Assembly: GCA_015143295.1 (NCBI GenBank)
Contig: CM026553.1
Coordinates: forward strand, 2,565,912 to 2,629,911
Origin: Tetracentron sinense
Taxonomy: Eukaryota > Streptophyta > Magnoliopsida > Trochodendrales > Trochodendraceae
Reading direction: 5' to 3'
DNA: 64,000 nt
The number at the start of each line of letters is the position of its first letter. The stretch's first letter is position 1. The notes below the pieces were generated by a model that was not told the DNA's origin, did not search any database, and saw nothing but the letters and a program-made list of their open reading frames with translations. Below are positions 46,008 through 57,451 of this stretch, piece by piece. A program made the position numbers and the translations under genes.

Positions 46008-46334
46008 TGGCACAGGATTCTCTCGAGTTGGAACCCCTAGAGGTCGCCACCTGTCTCCTTTGACACCCCTTAACTATGGGTAAGGTTCACCCACCCCTAG
46101 GGTTCACCCACCCATCCTTGGTTTTTTTTTTAAATATTAATTCATTTTTTTAATTAAAAAGTTTTTTAATATTAAAAAAACTCTAAAAACAGTTTTTTAA
46201 TTTAAAAAATAATAATTAATTTATATATAAAAAAAAAAAACAAGGATGGGTGGGTGAACTTTACCCATGGTTAAGGGGTGTCAAAGGAGACACGTGGCGA
46301 CCTCTAGGGGTTCCAACTCGAGAGGATCCTGGGC
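46008..46334. mobile_element. MITE copy 2 of a tandem pair
   Basis: Same family as copy 1, with inverted repeats ACAGGATTCTCTCGAGTTGG and their complement at the right. It is flanked by ATTCTCAAA (45999-46007, shared with copy 1) and CTTCTCAAA (46335-46343). The 9-bp duplications suggest a Mutator-type MITE. Confidence 0.85.
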
Positions 46335-46343
46335 CTTCTCAAA

Positions 46344-47221
46344 TACAAACATAAATCAGTGGCCATGATGAATTCGCTCTTTTCTTCTCTTTCGTGGTAC
46401 GACTTCCTTTTTACTCATCTTTGCACCTTAAACCAATTAGGCATGATGGTTAGAGCACAAAACCATACTTTTATGTCATTACCAACAAAAAGGTGCAACG
46501 ATAGTTGGCAGTAAGAATTGAAAGAAAGCTCTCCAGAGCTTGGATAGATTTCTAATAAAACCAAACTCACTTTTAGGCATTTTCTATTGGTTTTAGACTT
46601 GGAATCTCTCACGTTATAACCAGAGACCGGTTATAAATGACATATGCCCTTACAGTACAGAACGTCGATAATACGTTAGTATTCTATTACTATTGATGTT
46701 AACATGGATATAAAGGGTCAAATGTCATCTCTAGTTCATAAGTGGTATGTTTGAGAATCCAAGTCTTTGTTTTATCTTCTTATGAAGATTCAAAATTAGA
46801 GCAAGGTGTGCGAGTACCTACGTTGCACTACTGGTTGATCTGCTAATGCCAAGAATGGCATGCTTTAACATAAACATATCAAATGCTCTTCGGATGGAAC
46901 GCATACATATGTCTCTTTACTTATTTAATAAGTACAAGCAATTTTTAAGTTTCTTTTTAAAGTAAATTATTTTTTAATAAATTTCCATTTGATCATATTA
47001 TCCTTAAATTATCTTTACTATTATAATGCGAGAGAGGCCGGCGTACATGATTTTCCCAAAATTCCCAAACTACCCTCATATAAACACAAAAGGTTGATTT
47101 AATGTTTTACTTTCATTCGCAAACTACCCTTTGCCTTTGATTTAATGTTTTACTTAATTTCCACACTAACTCTTGCTAGTCTATCTACTTAGAGTCACAG
47201 CGAATCGCGATTGAACTCGGG
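46344..47221. other. Intergenic, no recognised feature
   Basis: AT-rich unique-looking sequence. Chance frame at 46415-46612 on the minus strand. No transposon ends or coding similarity seen. Confidence 0.45.
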
Positions 47222-47530
47222 GAGAATTCAATCGCACCTGCGGGTTAACATGTATTCCTTTTAACTCTTATTAACTGTGGTTAACTCCTTCCCCTCGCTC
47301 TCACGTGCATCGCACATGCCACTAGCGAATTCAATTGCACCTGCTGGTTAACACGTGTCCCTTTTAATTCCTATTAAATGTGGTTAACTCCTTCCCACGC
47401 TCTCACTTGCATCGCACGTGCCACTAGCGAGTTCAATCATACCCACGAGCTAACACATGTCCCTTTTAACTCTTATTCACTGTGGTTAACTCCTTCCCCT
47501 CGCTCTCACGTGCATCGCACATGCCACCTG
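47222..47530 (+). repeat. Three tandem copies of a ~105 bp unit
   Basis: Units start near 47224, 47326 and 47428. Each has GAATTCAAT, GTTAACACGTGTCCCTTTTAA, TGTGGTTAACTCCTTCCC and TCTCACGTGCATCGCACATG. The unit contains CACGTG and GTTAAC palindromes. Confidence 0.9.
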
Positions 47531-47725
47531 CTAGTCTAATATTAAAAGATATTATTAGATTTGATAGGGTCTCATACGTATCCATGAGGAGTACATATTG
47601 ATGGCTCCCTTTACTAATCTTCCATTCCTACTAAAATTCTATTTATTAAGAAATAAATTGAATGATATTATTTACCTATTTAAAAATTATAGATATTATT
47701 TTTACATAAGCAAACTACTTAAAAG

Positions 47726-47775
<50 letters not shown>

Positions 47776-48040
47776 GTACTAGTAATTATTTATGGTATAT
47801 TTACTAACGGAAGTACTATTCCTTATATATTTATAAATTATAATGTATTATCACTAATTTCATATCATACCACTGCTAAAAATGCAAGAAATTTATAAGA
47901 ATCTAACAAGTATTTATTAGTAATAATTTAATAGTAATAAAAATACCAACATAAAATTATGAATAATAATATTAATTTTAATTTAATATTTTTTATTAAT
48001 AAAAAATTAATACGTGTAAAGTACATGAACCTTTACTAAG

Positions 48041-48073
<33 letters not shown>

Positions 48074-49049
48074 ATGTAGGTATGTATTCTAATCCGAATG
48101 GTACGTGTGTAAATGCTGAGTATGACCTCCAAATGCTACCTCTCTTTATTGCTTTAATATGAAATTTGCCTAATAGCATTTAAATAACAAAAAGACATAA
48201 TCAAAATGCGGTCATGCACAAGTGATAAAATGCTGGAGAACAACATATGAGGGACCAACTTTAGGGGCTGTGGTTGATATTATGTCAGGATATGTGAACA
48301 TCAATCCATAAAGGGGTTGTGTATGACAGGTGGGGGGACCTCTTTCTTCTAAAGCGTGTTGGGGCTGAACCTATATGGCTTTTGTGGACTAGAAGATTGT
48401 CTCTCCCATGCATTTGTTACCAAAGCAACTCCCGTCCAAATCAAGAAAAACGAACTAAATTAAATAGAGTTAAAAGCCAATATCTTGACAATTAAGGTAC
48501 CACCAGTAGGAAAAGAAGTCAATGAAATTGAGTAAGAACGACATAAAGCTCTCTCTCTCTTCCTTCCTAAAGCCCTGAAGCCCCATGTAAGGATGTCAAA
48601 TCTCTCGAGATCATAGAAAGCTAAAAGAAAGGAAAATGCAAACCATTTGCTTAGTTCATCAAAGAATAAATGCTTTCTTCTTTGATAATCAAAGAAAGAT
48701 TCTCATCCAAAAACCTCAAATGGGTCGCCCTAAGTCATACATATTTGGGTCATGTTCTCTAGTTTAAGTTTCTCAGACTACACGTATCATCTTCCATCAT
48801 CATACCATGCACATGAGGATGTCCCACCTGGTAGATTTCTTATTCAAAAAAGTGAACCAATGATATGATCTTAAGCTTCAAATTGATAAACAATATTTCT
48901 CTTCATCCCAAGTCGGTCCTGCTGAATGATCGGTCTGGGACACATGCCTCTGTCATCTGTTTGTATATTAATTAATAATGCTTTTCTTTTGGCACCTCTC
49001 TTTGCCTTAATGAGAGAAAGCAATTCATTTAGATTTGGAGATTCCTTAT
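47531..49049. other. Intergenic with microsatellites
   Basis: It holds a (TA)n run of about 46 bp at 47727-47772 and a second (TA)n(TG)n run at about 48037-48075. Otherwise AT-rich unique sequence with no recognised gene. Confidence 0.5.
47727..47772. repeat. (TA)n microsatellite
   Basis: About 23 uninterrupted TA units. A second, mixed run (TA then TG) lies at about 48037-48075. Confidence 0.95.
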
Positions 49050-50040
49050 TGTAATGGGAAAAATTAGTTTAAAGAAAGGGTAAAATGGAAATTTCTAACT
49101 CCAGCAAATTCTAACAATTTAGCCGACATAAGCCCACTTGGGCTATGTGCTGGCTCTCTTAAGTGTTATCTGACAGGTGACCTCATCATGACTACACAAG
49201 TCATGATGACTCCAAATGCCTATAAATAAGAAAGAATCACCAGAGAAAAAGAGGATGGTGCAGAAGGCAAGAGAGAAAGTAAGAAAAGAGAAAAGAAGAA
49301 GAAGAAGAAGAAGAACTAGGAGGCTTGAGTCGTTCACACCTCAACCCCAAAGGGCTATGAAGACAGTCACCCACCTGATTCACTCCTCTTCATTTGATGT
49401 TCTCCATGAACGCTGTACCCGAGCTCATTGTCCGTACTCGTTGTCCGAGAGCTACATCATCCGAGCTGCACCCGTTTTGCTACCCGTTGTGCCATTGTTG
49501 TGCTACCGTTGTGCTACCCGTTGTGCTACCCGAGCTGTATCTGTTGTGCCATTCGTTGTACTACCCGTTGTGCCATCCGTTGTGCTACCCATTATGTCAT
49601 CTGTTGTGCTATCCGAGTTGTACCCGCTGTGCCCGAGCTGTGCCTGAGTTGTACCCGTTGTCCCGTTGTCGTGTGCCCAACATACCCGTTGTCTTATGCA
49701 CAATGTATCCTTTGTCGTGCGTACTATGTATACGTTGTCCGAGAGTTGTGTTGTCCGAGAGCAATATCCTCTATTGCACCCGAGCTACTTCTTCTATGTC
49801 TCTATCACTCGTTTTCCAGGGCACAACATCAAAGCCCGTCCTTAAGCACATATGCTCAGTGACCTCACGATAAGTATCTCTACATTATCATGCTCATATG
49901 CTTATGCCTTATACTGACTTTAGCATCGGAGCTTATTTCATGGTGCACACCGGACCCCTCAGTTTCATTTACAGGCAGAGTTTTGCTATCTTCCTTCTAC
50001 TAGGAAACCAAAGATTGTTGCAGCTACTGACGTGTGGCGA
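49050..50040 (+). mobile_element. Tat/Retand-type LTR, probably solo or partial
   Basis: A TATA box GCCTATAAATAAG at 49217, then a tandem-repeat region (49400-49760), then the segment CTGACTTTAGCATCGGAGC...CACACCGGACCCC...TTTACAGGCAG at 49914-49978. That last pattern (GACTT-AGC-TCGGAG followed by a C-rich block and CAGG) is one I associate with Tat-lineage LTRs. The ends are not certain; no flanking duplication was found and no internal sequence follows. Confidence 0.5.
49400..49760 (+). repeat. Degenerate CCCGTTGTGCTACCCGAGCT repeat region
   Basis: Short units around CCCGTTGTGC(T/C)A, CCCGAGCTG and GTTGTCCGAGAG. It includes CGTTGTCTTATGCACAATGT, which is close to a 20-bp word in solo LTR C (about 55625). 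Confidence 0.85.
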
Positions 50041-50400
50041 GCCAGAGAATTTTCCCCTTCACTTATTAGAGCATATATTTCAGCATTTTTTTTCTTTTAA
50101 TATGAACATTTCAGCAAAGTTGGTATTTAACTTTTAGCTCATTAGGTTTCATACCATATGATATCAAATGTGGTAATTTCATTCTGGAGAGCATGTTAGA
50201 TTAATCCTAATGAAGGATATCTTCAATCGTTATCGTTCTGCCTCAGGTCAACTAAATAATTATGACAAATCACCAAGTTATTAGTGTTAAAATCTAATGG
50301 GTTCTTGCCTCTCTAATTCTCGATATATTCCTTAATATTTCCGCAATCTCAACCCAAATTATTATCCCGGCTTACCTTTCAGTTTCAAAAAAAAAAAGTT

Positions 50401-52053
50401 TGCTGGAATTTCAAGCCTAACTATATTCTTTAGTGAAAGATTCGTAATGGTGGATATATTCCTTATGAAGCTGAGTTTGTAGGACCTATCTTCATATCCT
50501 GAGTTGGGATTTTTCCCTGATTACCCCTCAGGTTTGGGGTTGTTCCCCAAATATCCAACTTGTAAAGACTCTTCAGCATTTTTCCATAATTCAGTATTTA
50601 TGAAAAGTTTTAAATATCCCTTCACTACCACCAACACTTGAACAATGAGTTTCTTAGGTTAAAAAAAATATACTTGATTGGAAAGAGGGTTTACGTACGT
50701 TGTAGACGCAAATTTTAAGCGTCTTTTGATGATTGACATCTTGAACCTTACAGTCAGATTACCTCAATTGTTGTATGAAGTTTATTATTTTATGTGGAGA
50801 ACTATCCTTCAAATCCGGGTAAATCTGGATTGTTAATTATCTTCCCGATTTGGGGAAGAACCCCTGATTAATAAGAAGAAATAAAGAAGAATAAAAATTG
50901 AATAAACTTATATTTATTTATTCAAAGGGGTTGCCCAAATCCCATGTAGGCATTACAAGTGCCTCATCGAGGTCTTAATATTCACAAAAAGAAGAGAAAA
51001 AAAGGGTGGTCATTTTAAGAGGCTCACCTAATGTGTTCTGTCGGGGGAAAGTCTTCTTCTTTAGAAGCTTGCTCTTGCTGCTGTTTACTTTTGAGGGAGA
51101 AAAGAGTTTTCCCTTTTCTTCTAGGTATTGTTCGGGGAAGTACTCGTATATCTTCGTCTCTGGGTTTCTTGTGAGAAACCCTATATTTATAGCTTTGAGA
51201 GAGCCCTTTTTGGTCTCTCTCTTTGACTCCCTTCTTTTGGGGAAGTCAAACTTAGGCCCTCCTCTTAGAAGAAGCCAACTCACGGTCTCCCTTATCTTGG
51301 AGACTCCTAGAGGAAATAGAGTCATCTTTTTAGAGTACTCTGTAGTAGGTTTTCCTCTTTTTGGGGAAAACCCTGATCCTTCTCGAAAGGAGAGGGGGGA
51401 GAGGATATCCTCTCCCAAATGAATGGATGTTATATGGCACCCTTTCCTGAGATAAAGGACATAACCCATTATCCATACCCATTCTGGGGAGCCATGTGGC
51501 ACTCCCTCATAGGGTTCAAGAAAAGGGATCCCTATCTTAGGGTCCCCAAAGTCAGGAAGATCCTTTGGGATCTTCTCATGTATGGCAATCAGTAACTGAC
51601 TATTATGAATCAGTCAAAAGAAGAGTCCATGGGTCAACCCCATGGACACGTGTCAACCTCTCGAAGGTTGGCACTCAAAACTGATCCGTGGGGATTTATC
51701 CTCACGAATCAGCTATGTGTCAGTCTCTTGGATGCTAGCACCCAAAGTAGATCCATAGGGATTCATCCTCAATATTAGACACATGTCAGCCCCTTAGAAG
51801 CTGACATATATGATTGATCTGTGGGGTTTTATCCTCATGGGTAGGATACATGTCAACTTCTCAGAGGCTGACACTCTGAATTGATCCATGGGGATATACC
51901 CTCACGGATAGGACATATGTCAGCCTCTCGGAGGCTAGCACCCAAGGTTGATCCGTGCGGATTTATCCTCTCGGATTGGACACATGTCAACCTCTCGAAG
52001 GCTAGCACCAAGGTATTATCTGTGAGGTTTGATCCTCACAGATCGAACATGTA
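50401..52053 (-). repeat. Unclassified LTR-like sequence with promoter and tandem repeats
   Basis: On the minus strand: a tandem array (52048-51600), a TATA-like GCTATAAATATAGGG at about 51180-51194, a leader, and AATAAATAAATATAAG at about 50905-50925 that could be a poly(A) signal. This order suits an LTR read right to left. No TG/CA ends were identified, and element B inserted at its upstream side (52054). 50041-50400 before it holds nothing recognisable. Confidence 0.4.
51600..52048. repeat. Tandem array of a ~68-75 bp unit, about 6 copies
   Basis: Units contain GACACATGTCA(A/G)CCTCTC, GGAGGCTAGCACCCAA and GATCCGTGGGGATTTATCCTC with many changes. Confidence 0.85.
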
Positions 52054-53550
52054 TGTAGAGCCCCAGACTTTTTCACGATTAATGCATGGCACTTTCGTAG
52101 CCATTTTGTCTTTAAAGTTATACAATTAATAAATAAGGAAGAAATTAAAAAAATTTCAACACATCAGAAATGTTCCTTTTCGAAGTACGAACCCAACGCA
52201 AGTTGAATCGTCAAAATCCGACGAACGAGTCAAAAGATATGGCCAAAACAGTTTGGACATGCAGACCACCGAACGCTCGGTCCATGGAGCGATCAATCGG
52301 TAGCTATCGACTGGTCAAGATTTTTGTATGGAGAAATTTTCCAAAGAGTATATTTTTAACCGATCGCTCTGTATCGACCACCGATCGATCAGTGTATCGT
52401 GTTTTGCAGAAATTTCAGTAAGGGTGTTTCGGTCTTTTGGCATTTCACTGTTTACTCTTAAGGGTTGCCCGAACCTTTAGGGATCATTTACAACACTTAG
52501 AGACATTTGAGAGTTAGAGAAAGAGGAGAGGGCGATTTCTAACCTAGGGTTTCCATTTGGGGAAGAAATCAAAAGGGGTGAAGACTTAGATCAACCTCAA
52601 GCCCATTTTCTTCAAGATTCAAGCTCAAGAACTCGTGGAGCTCGTGTTCCAAGCTAGGGCAGCGCCTCATGAGCGTTTTTGGAGGATTTTTCTTCCTCAT
52701 TGATCAAGGTCGGTACTTCTTGCTACCCTCCTAGTCATAGTTCCTCTTTCCCTCCATGTTTCTTTGTTTTCCTTCATCTATGCTTGTGCTATGAGTTGGG
52801 ATGTGTGGATGTTGTGAATGGAGACGGAATGGGCGATTGGATGCCAATGGTTGTGTTGTGATAATTGAAATGGGGAGGGCACTGTATCCATAATGAACAA
52901 ACATGTATGATGAAATTATAACCCACCTAGAAAAGCATGTTGTAGGGTTAACAAATAATGAACATACCATGTTTGATGGAATGCCAAGGTGAATAAAATG
53001 AATAATAAATTAAGAAAATGCATGCTTAAAGTTTATAGAAATTGTTTGGGTTATGATAGTGTGTTTTTGCGCTTTCCCTAAATTGTTTAATTTTTTACTT
53101 GTTTAAATGATGATGTGCAATGTATTGTGAAATCCCCAAACATGTCATATTTAAATTCAATTGCAAGTATGCACACGACTTCTATGAGCACGGCATGCAT
53201 GACATGATTTATCGTATTTTCAAGAACATGATTAGAGTTGGGACATATCCTACGATATGTTTTACCTCACTTTTTATAACGCCCCGAAATACCCCCTAGG
53301 TGTTTAGGGATATTTTAGGTGTCACACTACGTACCTATCAAACCATCCTGTAATGCACAAGATAAAATACAGTACTAACAACGATAATCAGAGCACGGAA
53401 GCTAACATATATGCGGAAGCTTAAACAAATTTTCATTTCTTCTGATGATCCAAAATAGTATTCCAAGTTAACATAAATACAAGACATGTCTAAGTCTAAG
53501 GTGGACAGGCCCACCTATCAAAATACACAAGACCCTCTCATACTCTCCCC

Positions 53551-53667
53551 TCAACAGTAGTCGAGGTATGGCCACACATCGAGGTCTCGGTCCGCCTGAG
53601 ACTGTAATGGAATAGCCGGCTCTCTCTCCTCTATATACTCTTCCTCGACCCAAGGCTCCCTCAGTAC
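53551..53667 (-). CDS. Conserved acidic LTR reading frame, solo LTR C copy
   Basis: From the acceptor junction the frame reads EPWVEEEYIEEREPA and ends DRDLDVWPYLDYC at 53551. The ATG overlapping the acceptor is out of frame here (a small deletion in between), so translation would need another start. Both conserved halves are retained. Confidence 0.35.
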   Translation of the reverse strand, partial: VLREPWVEEEYIEEREPAIPLQSQADRDLDVWPYLDYC

Positions 53668-53939
53668 CTGCCGACATGAAAGTACGGCTGAGCATGGAAT
53701 ACTCAGCGAATAGTAAAAACACACAATAGTAATATCATATAAGCAGTAATAGAAACATCACAAAAGAAACAGTATAAGGCATGATACAATACAAGCATCC
53801 TGACGTGCGTACATGAATGCGAAAACGCCGATAAAACTCATGCTTGAAAACCCATGTCATGTCCCGGTATACCTCGTAGAAATCATGTATGCGTGCATGC
53901 ATGAATGCATGATCATCATCTTGTAAACCTCCATCTCGT

Positions 53940-54296
53940 AACTTGTTAGCCAGAGGCTAGCACCCGAATCTCCCTGGGCTGCCAACCTCCTTGATATGCA
54001 ATGCACTTGTGAGCCAGAGGTTAGTACCCGAATGTCCCTGGGCTACCAACCTCCTTGATATGCAATGTTTGGTTTTCTTGTGAGCCAGAGGCTAGTACCC
54101 GAATGTCCCTGGGCTACCAACCTCCTTGACAATAGGTGATTTTTATTACTTGTTTAGTTTTCTTGTGAGCCAGAAGTTAGCACCCGAATCTCCCTGGGCT
54201 ACCAACCTCCTTGACAATAGGTGATTTAGGGGTTATCTTGTGAGCCAGAGGCTAGTACCCGAATGTCCCTGGGCTACCAACCTCCTTGACATGCAA
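53940..54296 (-). repeat. Five tandem copies of a ~60-90 bp unit in the intron of LTR C
   Basis: Each unit (plus strand) reads TTGTGAGCCAGAGG(C/T)TAG, then CACCCGAAT or TACCCGAATG, then TCCCTGGGCTACCAACCTCC and TTGA. Units start near 53942, 54007, 54077, 54160 and 54236. Confidence 0.9.
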
Positions 54297-55258
54297 TATT
54301 TTCTTGTTGTTTATTATATGCACATGCTCTTGAAATCTCGGTTCATGCTATCATGCGTGCTCATGTGCGTGCCAATAATAACAATCGTGGGAATGCGCTT
54401 AACAAAAGAGATATGACATTACAATTCAATTCATAATATTAGAATAGGTAACTTAAGTAATTCACATGACATTGGATCAATTCATCGTCTATAAGAACAC
54501 ATGCATAAAACCTATTTCCATTTCCTTCATCTAAGTCGTTTATTCATAGTTTAGGCATTTTGTCAAACACAACACATGAAATGTTTCTTAATAATTCTTC
54601 TTGTTCCTTTTAGCGCATATTTTCCATCCAAACATCAAGGTAAGTTCATTATTGGTAAAATACCCATCCACCATTTCCATCACACACATCACACAACCTA
54701 CATCTCGGCATCCAATCGCCACATCCAACATTCCATCCACACATCCACACCTTTTCCGTTATCTTGTTTATATTTAATGGGGGATAACACATTTCATAAG
54801 GAGGAAAACATAATATAAAGAATCACATTTTTATATAGAAAACCTAGATTATTGCTAGGGAAAGTTAGTAGGGTGTACTAACCTTAGATCAAGGCTTGAT
54901 CCTTGGTAGAAACCTTGATTGAAGCTCCAACTTGAAAGAAGAACACCTTTGGTTGAAGGAGACTTGAGTTGGGGAAGAAACCCCTTTCAAAAACGTGCTT
55001 GGGTTGCTGCCCTAGCTTGGGGAACGCTCTCCACGAGTGCTTGAGCCGTGATCTTGGAGAAAAACCGGACTTGAAGTGATCTAGGGTCTCAAAACCCCTT
55101 TGATTCTTCTCCAAAAGCAAAACCCTAGCTTAGGAAACCCTTTCTCCTCTCTTCTAATCCCCCAAATCCTCTAAGTGTTGAGAATGAGCCCTAAAGGCTC
55201 GGGTTAAACTCTTAAGGTAAGAGTGAACCGACCAAAAGACCATAATACCCTTACTGAA

Positions 55259-55790
55259 ATTTCTACAAAAACATGAGTGCCGAACACGTTGAGCTGTGAA
55301 TAGTGCCAAACACGTTGTGCTGTGAATAGTGCCGAACACGTTGTGCTATGAATAGTGCCAAACACGTTGTGCTGTGAATAGTGCCAAACACGTTGTGCTG
55401 TGAATAGTGCTGAACACGTTGTGCTGTGAATAGTGCTGAACACGTTGTGCTGTGAATAGTGCCGAGTACGTTGTGCTATGAAGGGTGCTGAACCCGTTGT
55501 CACGTTGTGTTGTGCATAGTGCTGAGCTCGTTGTCCGTTGTGAATAGTGCCGAATACGTTGTGCTGTGAAGGGTGCCGAACCCGTTGTCACGTTGTGTTG
55601 TGCATAGTGCTGAGCTCGTTGTCCGTTGTCTTATGTACAACGTGCCCATTGTGAGCTGTATAACGTACACGTTGTTTGCTGTACAACGTACACGTTGTTT
55701 GCTGTACAACGTACACGTTGTCTGCTGCACGACGTACCCGTTGTCTGTTGCACAACGGATGCACAACGTATACGTTATCAGAGCTAGAGC
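55259..55790 (-). repeat. CGTTGTGCTGTGAATAGTGC repeat array in LTR C
   Basis: Seven to eight copies of a 30-31 bp unit (AACACGTTGTGCTGTGAATA, GTGCC) at 55279-55480, then looser CGTTGT-rich repeats. It occupies the place that CGATCG palindromes hold in LTRs A, B and D. Confidence 0.92.
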
Positions 55791-56670
55791 TACGTTATCA
55801 GAGTACGTTGTCTATGTGTTGTCTGTGCCTTATCAGAGCACGTTGTCAAAGCACGTTATCAGAGCAACGTCCTTAGTGCCTTCCGAGCTACGTCCTTAGT
55901 GCCTTCCGAGCTACGATTGCCTGCAGGTCCAGACTGTTTTGGCCATATCTTTTGACTCGTTCGTCCGATTTTGACGATTCAACTTGCGTTGGGTTCGTAC
56001 TTCGAAAAGGAACATTTCTAACATTTCGAAATTTCTAATTTCTCCCTTATTTATTAATTAGACTACAAAAACGGCCAATTAGCTACGAAGGTGCTATTCA
56101 TTAAGGATGAAAAAGTCCGGGGTGCTACACTTTTCACAAGAAAACAAGAACAAACATTCCACGAGGGGTCTCCCCTCACTCACAAGTGCATAGCATAAAG
56201 AAGGGTCTCCCTTTCCTCGCAAGTACATACATATCATGAAGAAGGGTCTCCCTTCCCTCTCAAGTGCATTGCATAAAGAAAGGTCTCCCTTCCCTCTCAA
56301 GGCATCTCACAAGCGCATCTCACTAGTACATCTTACAAGTGTATCTCACAAGTTACATGATCACAAGCAAGCACGTATGACATGCATGACATGACACGAT
56401 CTACAAGAATCAAGCAAGATAGACAAGACGAGTATTCAAGCATGAAAATGATACTTTAAGTCAAGTCAAGTGCACGGTGTTTTCAAGGGTTTTATCGGCT
56501 TTTATGAATGCAAGCATGATTATATACTGCTTTACTTTATTGTTATGATATGAATTATTTCTGCTTTATATGTGTGAATTGTTTCCTGCTCTATGTATCG
56601 CTATCTTTATGCTAGGACTGTTGGTTAGTATTTGGTACACGTTGAGTATTCCATGCTTAGCCGTACGTTT

Positions 56671-56790
56671 ATGTTGGCAGGTTCTGAGGGAGCTGCTACT
56701 CCATTCGATGTCTGTGCTCCGAGCCCTTGGGTGGAGGAGGAGTACGTCGAGGAACCTTTGGAGGAACCTCCAGTAGAGGGTTACCATTAG
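56671..56790 (+). CDS. Conserved acidic LTR reading frame, element B 5' LTR copy
   Basis: 39 codons from the ATG overlapping the acceptor: MLAG, TPFDVCAPSPWVEEEYVEE, and the end VEGYH. It lies about 300 bp before the primer-binding site. The matching 3' LTR copy lies beyond the window. Confidence 0.45.
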   Translation: MLAGSEGAATPFDVCAPSPWVEEEYVEEPLEEPPVEGYH

Positions 56791-57100
56791 GTGGGTGTAG
56801 ATTCTGAGTGATATAGCTGTGGGTGAGTTGAGAGAGATATGTCCATGTATTTTGGCCAGCATGTCCGCACTTTCTTTTGGTTTCCTTTTTGTATAAACTT
56901 GGATTTACGTATGTATATACGTAGAGGTTTGGTAGACCTCCGCTGTACCATGTTAGAGTATGTTTCCACTATTTTTATCCTCTATTGTATATGCTCTGTG
57001 GGTTTTGCAGGTTGGTTTGTCAAGTAAGTCATGCAAGCTATGATTAGTCGTCCAAGATTCACTCTAACTCCTAGGGTGGGTCTCGGGTCGCGACAAGAAA

Positions 57101-57118
57101 TGGTATCAGAGGTTAGGA
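57101..57118 (+). promoter_or_regulatory. Primer-binding site of element B
   Basis: TGGTATCAGAGGTTAGGA lies five bases after the LTR end. It is tRNA-iMet complementary with one mismatch (AGAGG for AGAGC). A 333-bp leader follows to the gag start. Confidence 0.88.
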
Positions 57119-57451
57119 TTTAGGTCTTTAGGGTCACTTAGAATCTATACCACTGCTTGATAAGAGCATATGTCAGGAAACAAGTTAGGAAGGAAGTAAG
57201 TCTAAAGCGAGTCATGATCCAAGTGTGAGACTAAACTTTAGTCTTAGTCAACATGGTTGTTACAACCAAGTACTGGGTCTTAGAGACGCTAGTACACCAA
57301 AGTATAATATGATAAATACTCTAATGACATGATGTGATGTATGCTAGTGCTATACAATTTGTACAATTGGATTATGATAAATTAAACCAATACGAGAAAT
57401 TGTGGTTTCAAGTTAGACTCATGTGGTGCTATTATTCTTAGGACTTTGGTC

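Larger units (their letters stand above)
53275..56129 (-). mobile_element. Solo LTR C (2855 bp), chromovirus type
   Basis: On the minus strand it starts TGTAGCACCCCGG at 56129 and ends at 53275 (GGGGCGTTATA, a mutated GGGTCGTGACA). It is flanked by CTTTT (53270-53274 and 56130-56134), and the two flanks rejoin LTR B exactly as in the 3' LTR copy. It has the shared upstream block (56005-55940), a CGTTGTG repeat array (55790-55259), a donor CTAAG|GTTAGTAC (54882) and an acceptor GTCGGCAG|GT (53668). Confidence 0.93.
52709..56680 (+). other. Predicted leader intron of LTR B, containing solo LTR C
   Basis: The donor TGATCAAG|GTCGGTAC and acceptor ATGTTGGCAG|GT. Without C the intron is about 1.1 kb, like those of A, C and D. 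In this family an ATG in the first exon is in frame with the acidic peptide across the junction; in A, C and D a TAA precedes the donor instead. Confidence 0.5.
52054..57095 (+). repeat. 5' LTR of element B, split by solo LTR C
   Basis: It starts TGTAGAGCCCC and ends GGGTCGCGACA. 52054-53274 and 56130-57095 are its own sequence. Shared layout: upstream block (52195-52260), CGATCG array (52270-52400), first exon with ATGAGCG (about 52670), predicted intron (52709-56680 including C), acidic frame and terminal block. Confidence 0.92.

Noticed and set aside
47598..47807. 69-codon frame ending in a YIYIYI run
   Set aside because: It is created by the (TA)n microsatellite.
49216..49873. Overlapping plus-strand open frames of 143-159 codons rich in Cys, Leu and Pro
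   Set aside because: They arise from the CCCGTTGTGC-type repeats, are open in three frames at once, and show no domain.
50975..51502. 175-codon minus-strand frame and its 138-codon antisense partner
   Set aside because: It spans a TATA-like site and LTR leader, matches no protein I know, and both strands are open, which suggests composition rather than coding.
52679..52861. Frames repeated at 62927-63109 that look like a duplicated small gene
   Set aside because: They are the two LTR copies of element B around the predicted leader-intron donor; only the LTR is duplicated.
55204..55766. Minus-strand open frames with repeated FTAQRV motifs
   Set aside because: They are translations of the 30-bp tandem array of LTR C; several frames are open because the unit has no stop.
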